64,000 nucleotides of DNA from NCBI GenBank assembly GCA_028023455.1, contig JAQFVV010012499.1, positions 2,924,584 to 2,988,583 of the forward strand, given 5' to 3'. Shown here piece by piece: positions 1 through 12,022 of this stretch. A model generated the notes under the pieces. The model did not search any database and was not told the origin of the DNA. It saw only the letters and a program-made list of their open reading frames with translations. Position 1 is the stretch's first letter. Every line of letters starts with the position of its first letter. The position numbers and the translations under genes were made by a program. The DNA comes from Epiperipatus broadwayi (lineage: Eukaryota; Onychophora; Udeonychophora; Euonychophora; Peripatidae).

Positions 1-972
1 CTGTTTGCAATCTAAAAAAAAATTTCTAAAGTTCACATAACTCAGATTTGAAACCACGTAAAAAAACATGGTAAATAGATATCTTATCACAATGTCATAA
101 ACTCATAATTATGTCTTTATCTATATATAACTTTTAAAAATATTTTGCATTCAAAATATTTAGATGAATAATATTGAACATACAGACATATAATTATTCT
201 CAATTCCTCTTCCAAAAAATTGCTTTTAGAAATATCTTTGATATAATTTAACAGGTTAATTGAAATTTTTTTTAATATATATATATATAAAACTTTAAAA
301 TTGGCAACAAATCAAATATCAGAAAATAGTCTTTTATTTAGAAAATTAAAAGTTAATGAAGCATTTGTTACATTAGGTATATTAAAGATTATTTAAAATA
401 AAAGATAAAAACATTAAATTAAATATTACATTAAGCTTTTATGTAATCTTAAATAAATTTATCAAAAGATGAAGTTTATCATAAAGTATTACAATAATAG
501 TGATTTTTCAAAAAAATTAAATTAACAATATACAAAAAAGGGTCAAAAATGTAAGCAATTAGGTAAGCTCATAAAAATTCATTTATAAAAAAAAAACTAT
601 ATCTGATAATATAAATATTAAAATGAAATATACAGCAAAAAAAATTTTTTTAAAAATCGTCAGCAAACACATAAGCATTTAAACTCCAGAAGAAAAGGAA
701 AGTGAAAATACAGGGACAAAGAATAAAAAATTTAGAAAAGAAAAAAATGGAATCAGAATCTGTATATATGATTAATCAAAAGATGAAAATGTAGTTGTAA
801 AAATATATAATCCCAATGTCCAACTAAAGTCAAGAAATAGAGATGGTTTTTAAGGTTCACTTATTGAACCTTATATTAATTTCAGTGATGTAAAAAAGTA
901 TTTATTTATTAGCACTTATGACTAAACTAGTGATCATCTTTTTTTTTTTATGTCTGTATTCTTTTCAAAAAA
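1..972. other. A+T-rich DNA without recognisable feature
   Basis: No open frame of note and no repeat structure could be made out. The stretch has short TA and poly-A runs only. It borders the foldback element that starts near 973. Confidence 0.5.
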
Positions 973-1478
973 ATATATGTAATATTCAAATTGATATATA
1001 TTAAATACAATAATATTCATATAATTTAACTTATTCTATTAGAAGTAATTTCGACTATATTCCTTTTAGTCTTTATCAACTATATAATGATATAACATGG
1101 AATAATCAAGATGAGACATCATTTTATAACTCCCATAATTCCATTCAGTTCTATCACAATTCTGTTATTTCGATGATTGATGATCCATTAACATCTGATA
1201 ATTTCTTGAAATTAATATAACCTCTTTTATTTTATGTTTATTGTGGCAATGTTAAATTTGTATAATTTTTATGCTTTTATAATCAAATGTAAACCAGTAT
1301 TTGCAAGTTTTATTATCATCAAATATATAAAATGATGTCTCATTTTGATTATTCAATGTTATATTGTTACATAGTTGACAAAGACTAAAAGGGATATAGT
1401 CGAAAGTACTTCTAATAAAATAAGTTAAATTATATGAATATTACTGTATTTAATATATCAATTTGAATATTACATATA
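973..1478. mobile_element. Foldback (palindromic) MITE-like element, family F
   Basis: The arm at 973-1126 recurs as its reverse complement at 1325-1478, with an unpaired centre of about 200 bp. The arms are close but not identical and share motifs such as ATTCAAATTGATATAT near the outer ends. No coding capacity is visible, so this is a non-autonomous inverted-repeat element. A 121 bp internally deleted relative with the same two ends lies at 46788-46908, which shows it is a dispersed family. The arms also hold a weak hammerhead-like arrangement (see findings). The superfamily is unknown. Confidence 0.75.
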
Positions 1479-1489
1479 CATATTATAAT

Positions 1490-3176
1490 GGTTAAGGTGT
1501 TTTATAGTCTTACCATATCTGCTGTATAAGGATATTACCAGGCCATTCGAACCTGGAAAATTTATATAGTAGACAGATACTTACTGTTAAGATCCAATTT
1601 TTAAATAAATATGACCAAAATGCCCCAGTCACTAGCTTGTGGAGCAGCAGAGATAAATTTTAAGATTATAAAAATAAAATAAGCCACTGCCAGATTAACA
1701 ATACACAGAAACATTTATTTTGCATATACATAAAATTCAGAATTATTTATTTTAGTATAATGTTTACTTTGGAATTTTATTTACTTTTTAATTTTTTATT
1801 TTATAAGTTCACACAGATGGATTAATTAATATTTTATTAGAGTGTCGAGTAAGCACTCGAAAAAGAAAATATTCTACATCCCTTATTTAACCCTAGGGCA
1901 AAGTTTGCAGTCAAACTAACGCCAATCTATCTGATATATCGATGTATTCAATGCAACATGAAAACGACAACATAATACTGTACTGTCAGAAATATACATC
2001 TAAACAGCGTGGTTATCTAGAAGAAATGTCTCTCATCCAGTACAGGAATACTTCGTCTGTCTGGCAAGAAGAACAATTAAAAAAAACTCCATAGGAAGGG
2101 ATTGCAATCCTTTTTGCCAATTTACCATGCCATTCCATAGGCTAAAGAGGTGATCCAAGGAGCAGGAAATACCATCTGCTTCCAATGGTCAGTAAGAAAT
2201 GGAACTATTTTGCTCAAGTGCAGCATATAATGTGATCCTGCACATAGCAGATCTTCATGCTGCATTTACTAATTACACCAATACATCCAAACCATTAACC
2301 CAATTTAACTGTGAAACAAATAACCTAAGATTAACCCTCCCTTTAATTAAACTAACATAACTTTACAATCTAAGCAGCCATTCCCACCCAACTTAAATTT
2401 AACATGATTTAAAGTTTTTTAGCTTAATAAAAAAAAAACAATCATCATAAATGCTCACAAGATAAAAAAATAAATTAATTAATGGAAATAATTTAAAAAT
2501 ACATATAAATAATTACTAATAAATGATTTAGTTTGATCAGATAGGAATTTATATTTCTATTTAAATACTTGAAAAGTTTTATAGTTAAAGTTCATTAGTT
2601 ATATAGAGTTCTTACAGTTTTAAAAAGAAAGTCCATACTTTTTAGTTGCTGGTAATTTGGATCCCATGTTGTTTCTAATTCCCATGATGTCCTGGGGAGA
2701 CTGGTATGCTGTTAGCCATTCCATTGGTATTCATCTGGAGATCCTTTGTTCTAGCTGATATAGCTCTTTGCAGGATCTTATCACAGGACCCCAATGTCCA
2801 CAATATAGAAAAATGATACTTCATTTTCCTTCTTTTGAAAAAATTTAAGGGATTGAAAGTGCATCTTTTCAATCCCTTCTCCTTCAACTCTCCCGGAATC
2901 AACACTTATAACACATCTAATCTTTTATTTCCTATCTTTTTCTTTTTATATTAAAATTGTGGATTAACTGAACATGACATCATGATGATGATGATTCTTT
3001 TGCTGTGGTATGTTTCCTGAGGGATTTTTTTATTGGCTATTCTCTTATTGTTTTTCTCTCCTATCTGATCTTTAATTATAAATTTTGAGATGCCCAAGGG
3101 CTAGTTTAATTAAGACTAATTAAAAATAATCATTTCCATTTTTAGCCTTTTACACAATAGTATTAAATTTTGTACA
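1490..3176 (-). mobile_element. Dispersed element P, copy A (minus orientation)
   Basis: The reverse complement of this 1.7 kb segment matches 22341-24270 block by block, in the same order. Matching blocks include CTAGCCCTTGGG near the start, a TATA-like stretch, a run around GGTGTAATTAGTA, GACTGCAAACTTTG and a final tRNA-like B box near 1550 (TTCGAACCTGG on the plus strand). No long open frame is present; the 76-codon frame at 2675-2905 is not preserved in the other copy. The layout of promoter-like start, non-coding body and tRNA-like end suggests a long solo LTR or a composite SINE-like element. The family is not identified. Confidence 0.7.
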
Positions 3177-3430
3177 TTCATAAAGATATACTTTTATCTT
3201 TAAATCTTTTTTTTCTTAAAATTTAGTTTTAAAATACTTGTTTTTTAAATAAAGTTTTCTTTTAATAATTTTCCATATGTGCAATTTTATACATATATGA
3301 GTTTAGATGGCTTTTAATTTTCAATTTTTAATTCTTAAAAAAGAAGTTTTTATTTGCGAACTTTTATACTTTAACTTTTTTTTTAATAATAATGTAATGG
3401 CATCTGTGCCTGTTACTATATATATATATA

Positions 3431-3600
3431 TATGTTCAAAAGATGGCGCTTTACCAAAACCACCGAACAAGTGTAAAATTTGTTTACATAAACGAAAAAA
3501 GAGTCAGAATTAACTACCTCTTTCTGACTCTTTTTTCGTTTATGTAAACAAATTTTACACTTGTTCGGTGGTTTTGGTAAAGCACCATCTTTTGAACATA
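3431..3600. mobile_element. 170 bp palindromic MITE
   Basis: The left arm 3431-3508 and right arm 3523-3600 are near-perfect reverse complements around a 14 bp spacer. The arms begin TATGTTCAAAAGATGG and differ at only one or two positions. The left side abuts a TA run, consistent with TA-targeted insertion. Weaker inverted similarity (CCTGTTA outside the left arm, CCTGCTA outside the right arm) suggests the full element may reach about 3397-3623. It is non-coding, and high arm identity suggests recent activity or arm homogenisation. Confidence 0.85.
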
Positions 3601-6600
3601 AATAACAAGTGATAGCAGGTTACGTGAGTAACTTGTTTTTGTTTTTCATATATATATATATATATATTGTAATCTCAAAGAATAGGCAGTGGTAGCAATC
3701 AATTGAACAAGTCAATAAACATCCTACAAAATGTAAGCTCAGGATTATACAGCTAATAATAACAGCTCAGAATATAACAGCCACCCATATAATCAACAGT
3801 CATAGCATTAATAATAATAAACAAATGACAATAGCTAAAAATAACAAGCTTAAAAATACATAAGCTAGCTATAAATACATATATGCTGCCATAAGAGCAA
3901 AAATAGGTGCATTATTATGACAAATGCAAAAAATCAAATTAGGAGAACAGTTCTTATATTCTCTCTTTAAAACACAATATAACTCTTTAAAATCTTATGC
4001 AGCATATGGCATAAAAAGGTTACAATACCTTCAATACTCTTTATACAACGCATATAAAATAATCATAAATATTCTTTTAAAGATCAGTCTACGATATAGT
4101 TATTCTTTATTAAAATATCTCAGGTCTTCTAACACATAATTTTTTCTTAGAATAATTTTTATCTTAAGCATAGCAATTTTTTATAAATAATTTTTTAAAA
4201 AAACAAATCTCAGGGATGTTTTAATAATGAATTCTTCAATAATCAATAATTTTAATTTTATTTTATTTCATAAAACCAACCAAGAATTTGATTCTAGTAA
4301 TAAATAATAGCAACAGGACATGATCTTATCTTTAGGATAATATCTTATTGACTAAAATAATAATTAAATTTAGAATTAAAATTAAATATGAAAAATTCTT
4401 ATATTAAAGATAATTATAACACACTAGGATGGTGTTCATGATATTATGAATAGGAAATAGATTTTGTTGCTACCCAAAATATCTCACCAATAGATTTTGT
4501 TCCAATCATATTAAAATAAAATAAAGCAATTTTAACTCAAGATGAATATAGTAAAGTGATCTTATAGTTTTGCCAAAAATAAATGAACTAGAATAAAGTG
4601 ATCTTATGATAGATGTATAAAATAATCTTATCATTAAGATAACATCAGTAAAACAATTTTAATAAAGTGACTCGTATTGTATTTTCTTGCATCCTCGTAC
4701 TCTCAATACATAAAATAAATAAATATGTATGTGGTATTATTAGATTTCTGAAAGATGCAAATGATGATAAAAGATAAAGAAGCAAAAATTAATAATTAAA
4801 ATAACATTTATGGCACTGAATGAGCAACCATCAAGCTATTTTATAAATGTTAACAATTGCCAAACATTCCCCAAAATAAAATAAAAAATATAAAAGAAAA
4901 ATTATGAAATTACAATGTAGAATATAGCAAAAATTACCAGCAAATTACAAATTTTAATATGACTTCCTATAGATTTAATCAAGTTTTCAACTTTAATCAT
5001 TTCACTTGCTCTTACATAATCCCTATATTAAATGTACTCATTTATGATGTAAAACACAACACACTGATGCAAGACGTCTTTAAATACACGCGCGCGCACA
5101 GACACAAGTATATATATATATATATATATGCTCAAAATATTAATAAAAAAAGAACTGATCGTAATTTCTACTTAAGCCAAAATATAATTATATCAGTTTA
5201 ATAATTATATTGTATTCTTCACACTTTGACATAAAATAAGACTTTAGTCTATTTTGTTGGATATGAATGTAATGATTTTTAAAAATTTGATGCAGCTTAC
5301 AATATTCTGTGAGCCTTCTATTATTGCAGGTTACAACTCAAAAGGTGACTTCTACACATATCCCTATTTTTTTATCATTAAAGCGTTTTAAGCTAAAGGT
5401 TGTTCAAGCACAGATGTGGCACAACTAAAAATCATATTAGTTTCTCATTTGTTTGCACTTTCTCCATCATAAATCAATTCAAAAAAAAACCATTTGCAAT
5501 TAATCTATTAACTCCTTTCCTCAGGATGTTTAAAACAAACAAAAAAAAATTATTAAGAGACACATATTAAATAAAGATTGTCCCTTCAAATTAAACCATT
5601 CAAAAATATTTTAATGCTTCCATGAATATATAAAAAAGTAATTTCAGAAACTTCACATTGTGAGATTTCAGAAACTATAGAAATAATTATATATCCTCAG
5701 CGTAAAAGCAATATGAATTTTTTTTTTTAAAAAAAAAAAACGAGATTTTTTGTTATTCGGGGGGGGGGGGGATATTCTAAATGCAAAACAAAAACTTATG
5801 AATCCAATACGCATAAAAGGACTACATCTCTAACAGTCTGGTAAAAATTGCATCATATTGCAATTGTAGTTTTGTTTTTATAGTCAATGCCTCTTTAACC
5901 AATTCCAGTCAAAGGGAGATTTCTATTTCTAGCTAAAAATATTTATACAATGTACTCATTTACTGTACAATACCAGTTATGTTGATTATAGCCCATTTCT
6001 CGGAAGTAAAAATCCTAACTCAGTCTAATAACAAAAAATAAGAAAAGTTCAAAGTTTACTAACTCTAAATCATGAATCGCTTAAAAACGATAATGTTAAA
6101 AAATAATATTGACACTAATCATAAACTCCCAAGACGGTTTCAGATATTAATTGCTGCAAATGTAATTAAGAAATTGTATAATGAGTGTGTAAAATTAGTT
6201 GTATAAGAGACATATATGTGTGCATAATATGGATATATATTATATATTCCAATAAAATATTTTTAATAAATAATTAAATTGGGTGTTTTTCAAAGCTATA
6301 AAATACGATATTGTAATTCTATCACTCGGCTTTCTGGTAATTCAATAAACATCGTAAGTGCTGGCGGAGAGTTAAATACGAATAATATAAATAGATATAG
6401 GGTAAGATAGACGTAATAATCTTGATTTTAAAAGTGGATCCTTTAACATGTAAAAAATCAAAAGGATTTTAACTTTATTAAAGTTGCATTAAATATTTAT
6501 AAATCTCAAACTTTTTCTAATAAATAGAACGAAGCAGTATTTTTTTTTTCTGTCAGTTTGAAACTGTCGAAATATTGACTTTTATTTTTTCTCACGATTT

Positions 6601-7214
6601 TCTATAAAAGAAAACTATCGAATATTTATTAGAAAATAAAACTGCAGACAAGATTTTGCACCATTATGGTATTTAAAATGTATCATTAGAAGTAAAAGTT
6701 TATTTTAAGAAATTGTAATCCTTGTGAAAGAGTGATGTAGAATTAAGTAGTTTTTAGCCAATAGCCACGAAAAATAGAAGAAATCATCCAATATATTATA
6801 AATATTGAAATGAATAATTTATATGTTGTATGAAACATTAATAATGTGTTTTAAAAGCCTCTGTTCCTAGACATTAAGGTATTACACACAAATGATATCA
6901 GTTGATATTAGTTCGTTCATGTTTGCAACCTTCTTTAATACAATTCATTCTAGAACTACATCTTAAGTATTAATAATTCTTTTAAAATATCTTTATTAAA
7001 TCTATACACTAACATAACATAAAGTGTATTTTTATTTAATTAATTAACATTATTATAAATACTATACTTCATTACTAAAAATCTAAGAATAAAATTTTGT
7101 AATTATAGCAAGCAATGTCAAATTATTAACAATGATATGCAAGCATTATTATTTAAGTTATATGTCCTATGTTTGCTTAGACATTTAATCCTGTTTTTTC
7201 AAATATATATATAT

Positions 7215-7216
<2 letters not shown>
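3601..7216. other. A+T-rich DNA, no gene recognised
   Basis: This 3.6 kb stretch has only short frames, TA microsatellites (3648-3667, 5109-5130), a run of Gs at 5760-5771 and poly-A/T tracts. Open frames at 3924-4139 and 4959-5201 have lysine/tyrosine-rich composition typical of translated A+T-rich noncoding DNA. No conserved motif was seen on either strand. Confidence 0.5.
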
Positions 7217-8169
<953 letters not shown>

Positions 8170-8860
8170 GTAATATGAGAACTTCTTATATTCTAATTCC
8201 AAATTATAATATCTATTGAATGTCTTGGTATTAAGTATGGCTCATTTTCTGCTGAAACGATAATCAATCATGTGTTATGCAGAATTTCAACAATAGAAGA
8301 CCATTTGAGTTTATATCACCATTACCATTATTTCTAACAACTTGTACTTTAAAATTTCCAAGAAGAACATTTTGATCTTTTAATGCTATTGTTTTAATAA
8401 CAATAACCAGAAAGGAATAAAAGCTTCCTTTCTCTGAATATTCTGAATTTACCATTGGAATATATATATACTAATAAAATATGCACAGTTTCCATTGGAA
8501 AATCAAATTTAACTTCATTAGTCTTTCATTAATAAATCAAGAAATTCTAGGAATGAAAATTATTCTGTTTTTACTGGAATTGATATTCCTTTTAAAAAAT
8601 TTATAGTGATCTACTTGTTTTACTACACATCCTTTATCTGAGAGATGAGTATTACTAAGAGCATATATAACCAACTTAAAACTAGACACCTTCTGTACAA
8701 TCATATATCCAATAATGTTCACATATTTCATGTACCTATTGAAACTAAAATAAATCTGATAACACCTTGAATTAGTTATATTACATAGCTGCATGAAAAA
8801 AAAATATTTGGTTTTAAAAAAAAGTAAAAGAAAAGTTAGTTTATGCATTTGATCATATTA
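8170..8860 (-). pseudogene. Decayed LINE (non-LTR retrotransposon) endonuclease domain
   Basis: Two broken minus-strand frames, 8537-8848 and 8264-8455, read in order as an apurinic-type endonuclease of the kind annotated 'craniofacial development protein 2-like' in many animal genomes. The upstream piece has an ALSNTHLSDKG stretch, matching the family's A-L-S-E-T-R-L motif. It is followed by a Y-K-F-F-K-R stretch equivalent to Y-T-F-F-W-K-G. The downstream piece has DQNVLLGNFKVQV, corresponding to the L-L-G-D-F-N-A-x-V catalytic block with the key Asp replaced by Asn and the next Asn by Lys, then NSNGLLLLKFC. In an intact element this domain nicks target DNA for target-primed reverse transcription. 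Stops, frameshifts and the altered active site make it dead. Clade assignment (RTE-like) is tentative. Confidence 0.75.
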
Positions 8861-11070
8861 TTAAATATTTTATAAAGTAACCATGTAATAAATAAGAAAC
8901 AACAAAATGATAAATGGCACTGTAAAGAAAGGGAAAAAATAGTTTGATACGCACAAGAAATTTGAAATGCATGGTTATAAAAATCTAAAGCATTTTGTAA
9001 CTTTTTGATCTGTTTTCTAAATAGAAGTTTACATTTTTAAAAAAAATTGTCATTTGTTATAGTAAATTAAATGGAAAATCTAAATATGCTATTAAAATTT
9101 TGGAGTTAATAAAATTTTAAAAGTTATTTAAATTTTAAAAGTTAGTAAAGATTTTTTTATTTCTTTCTATCATTAACTAATGTAAATAAAGAAAAAAAAA
9201 TGTTTTTTTCTTTTATTTATTTATTTATTAAATCATGATATAATGTTAAAATGCCTATGAAACATGTTATAAAATGAATGGAAAAAATGTTTTTTTTAAA
9301 ACATGTAAAGAAATAGATGTAAAATCTTATAACTAGCTAATAATGAAACTGTTGTATATGGAAAACTTCCATCAAGTGTGTACAAAGAGATATGGAAAAC
9401 TTCCATCAAGTGGGTACAAAGAGATCTGAAACAAACAACTCAGGCAGATTGGTCCAGTCCAGTCTACCTTAGTCTAGTTGAATATTTATCTCAAAAAGTA
9501 ATATAGTGGTGATCCCTGCAGAGGAAAAAAACTGCTGGTTAAAACTATTTTCCACTGTAACTTGGACTGGAGCCATATCTTGCTGATTGTTTTATGATTT
9601 CATCTAACAGAAGACCATCTAATATAATCAGAAATGAACAACTACACCATTCAAACATGTGAAATGCAATAAAATCCAGAAATAAATGCTAAAGTTTGCT
9701 AAAAGCAGACATTGCCTGCTTTAATAATGCCACAAATAAAAAAGTGGACAGTTCTATAAGTATGATCCAAGATCTACTAATATTATATTTATACCCCACC
9801 TAATATCACTAATTCACCTGGAGAATAACTACCATTTTTGGAGGAACTAATGAAGACATCCATAAATATATTAAAAGAATATCTGCAGAAAACCATGGCT
9901 TAAAACTGTTGAAATATTTTATGTATGATTTTATCATTATAGATATTATAAGGCCTTAAATTTAAAGTATTTCTTATTATTTTATTATCTTTAATATTTT
10001 ATAAACCTAGTGATAGTTGCAAGTATATAAGCAATAGCTTTATATATTGATTGTCAATAAATTGTTATGTTACTTTTTTATTAATTCATTTAGTTTGTGG
10101 TTGCTTATTGAATTCAATCACATACAATATGCTAATAATATCCACAACCTTGAGAAATTGCAATGGTACTAATAATTGGTAAATGATAATGATAGGGTGT
10201 CAACAAATTTTCCAAAAGTAAACTTTCTATTCAGAAGGTTGGTGCTTTAAAGTTTTACACTTTTTATTGAAATTAGAAAAGCAAATCAAAAATACTTTTG
10301 GGAGGACTTGTACTTAGTTTAAACCTTCAATGCTAGGTTATAAATCATCATCATTATCATCTTAGATGTTTGCTTTGTATTATTATATATATTTGAACTG
10401 AATCATTTTTCTTCAAATTGTATTAGCCATTCAACTTTCAGTATATTTAATATTTATTTGAATCAAAGTTTATTGATACTTATTTGTATATACCATTGGT
10501 TCACCAAAAATTCCATTACACTATATTTAGAAAAAACTACATTTATAAAACTTTGCTTTCCATATTATCATTGCCTCTTATTTTCTCATTATTATTAATA
10601 ATAACATTCTATTGTTGTAATGAAGGATTGATCGGGCATGACAGCCTAGCCAAACTCTGTGAGTCAGGCCATTTCAAGACTATCTTTTCTCGATCTCTTT
10701 CATTTCTACAATAAGCAGAATGATTCCTAAATAGGACTAAATATAAATGCTTTGCAAGTTAAAATTCCTTGTCTCAAATTAGTGGTTTTACTGTCTTAAA
10801 TAAAAACACAACAAAGAATTGATAACTTTATTAAATCTATCTCATCTATTGTTTTCTTTATTGTCAAATTGAGATCCAAAAAAATGAAAAAATAAATCAG
10901 TGTACACGTAAGTAAAGAACAAAAATGTGATTGCGTGCATACACACAAATCATAATTAATATAGGAAGGCCAACAATAACATGAAAAGCTCATGATGACC
11001 ATGCCTTACACTAATTTAAAACTGAAAAATAATAAGAAAATTGAAAGAGACAGATTTTTTTTTTTTTTTT
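8861..11070. other. Mostly unassigned DNA
   Basis: Apart from a 34 bp duplication at 9357-9424, I see no gene. The part at 9340-9900 is less A+T-rich than its surroundings and could be an old repeat, but no family was recognised on either strand. Open frames at 10484-10714 and 10796-11002 look like chance. Confidence 0.45.
9357..9424. repeat. Tandem duplication, 2 x 34 bp
   Basis: The unit at 9357-9390 is repeated at 9391-9424 with a single T/G difference. Each unit starts TATGGAAAACTTCC. It is a simple local duplication. Confidence 0.95.
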
Positions 11071-11460
11071 GGAAACCTAATTTATCTATAGTCATCCCAG
11101 ATACTGTGGTATTAGAGCTGCGAAATGAAGAATTATAATCATTTAATCATTAAATTAATTAGGTTATTAAATCAAAAACATATTTTAAAATCTACATTTA
11201 AAAAAAAAAACAATTTAACAAAAAAAAATACGAAAAGCATTAATGTGAAGAGTAGTTAAATGCGTGTTTAAATCAAATTGAGTGTGTGTTTGCACGTGCA
11301 TATTCTGCATAATCTATTTTAATACATTGTACAGGCTTACACCTGCATTTATATATGTAAAATATGCGGGATTGGAACTCGGACTTTCACATGACCTACA
11401 ACTCTTAGTGCCATCTAATATTGCTGACTCACCTGATCACACACAAGTTGAAAAAATAAA

Positions 11461-11504
11461 TAATCACCAATACACGTATTTCGTGCTAAACCAGCACTCA
11501 TTAA
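11461..11504 (-). ncRNA. Decayed hammerhead ribozyme, left arm of palindrome
   Basis: Read on the minus strand, helix II (GTGCT/AGCAC, 11493-11497 and 11483-11487) and the GAAA core (11479-11482) are intact. The 3' side of helix I (TTGGT, 11466-11470) is also present. The other half of the core reads TTAATGA (11498-11504) instead of CTGATGA, and the 5' strand of helix I no longer pairs. It should therefore be inactive. It is the diverged partner of the right-arm copy. Confidence 0.7.
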
Positions 11505-11565
11505 AGTATGAAGATTGGTTATCTTAATATAATTCTGAGGACTAATTGTATATAGGTGTGGAGAT

Positions 11566-11626
11566 GGTAATCTGAACCAACTGATGAGTGCTGGTGTAGC
11601 ACGAAATACATATATTGATGATTATT
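11566..11626 (+). ncRNA. Hammerhead self-cleaving ribozyme, apparently intact core
   Basis: All conserved parts are present in order. The core CTGATGA lies at 11581-11587. Helix II is GTGCT/AGCAC (11588-11592 with 11598-11602, loop GGTGT). The core GAAA is at 11603-11606. Minimal helix III is 11606-11613: A-U, U-A, A-U with a two-base CA loop. The cleavage triplet is AUA, predicting cut after 11614. Helix I pairs ACCAA (11576-11580) with TTGAT (11615-11619, one mismatch). After a TGA bulge it continues as GGTAATC (11566-11572) with GATTATT (11620-11626), including two G.U pairs. A short helix III with a bulged helix I is the known design of animal retrozyme and Penelope-associated hammerheads, which are thought to cleave best as dimers. 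Cleavage itself is inferred. Confidence 0.85.
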
Positions 11627-12022
11627 TATTTTTTCAACATGTGTGTGATCAGGTGAGTCAGCAATATAAGATGGCATTGAGAGTTGTAGGTCGTGTGAAA
11701 GTCAGTTCGAATCCCGCATATATTACATATATAAATGCAAGTGTAAGCCTGTACAATATATTAAAATAGATTATGCAGAATATGCACGTGCAAACACACA
11801 CTCAATTCGATTTAAACACGCATTTAACTATTCTTCGCATTAATGCTTTTTGTATTTTTTTTTGTTAAATTGTTTTTTTTTTAATGTATATTTTAAAATA
11901 TGTTTTTGATTTAATAACCTAATTAATTTAATGATTAAACGATTATAATTCTTCATGTCGCAGCTCTAATACCACAGTACCTCATCCCATTATCTGCCAC
12001 TTGTGGAAACCATTAGGTATCC

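Larger units (their letters stand above)
11071..12022. mobile_element. Large palindrome of two head-to-head hammerhead-bearing units
   Basis: The left arm (about 11071-11505) and right arm (about 11580-12022) are reverse complements over more than 400 bp with scattered differences. The outer ends read GGAAACCTAAT and, inverted, GGATACCTAAT. Each arm, read outward from the centre, starts with a hammerhead ribozyme motif. It then carries a tRNA-like segment containing a B-box-like GTTCGAATCCC (right arm, about 11706-11716; the left arm has the decayed inverse) and ends in poly-T/AT sequence. Frames at 11282-11527 and 11584-11769 are chance frames in the two arms. The arrangement looks like two retrozyme or SINE-like units inserted or replicated in inverted orientation. 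Confidence 0.85.

Noticed and set aside
1840-1862. Hammerhead in element P (CGAGT-AAGC-ACTCG hairpin followed by AAAA)
   Set aside because: There is no CTGATGA upstream and no GAAA, and the hairpin is absent from copy B.
8537-8848. 103-codon minus-strand frame as an independent small protein
   Set aside because: It contains endonuclease motifs continuous with the next frame at 8264-8455 and is a LINE fragment.
11282-11769. Two small proteins encoded in the arms of the 11 kb palindrome
   Set aside because: The two frames lie in opposite arms but are not the same reading of the repeat; both cross the ribozyme or tRNA-like parts.
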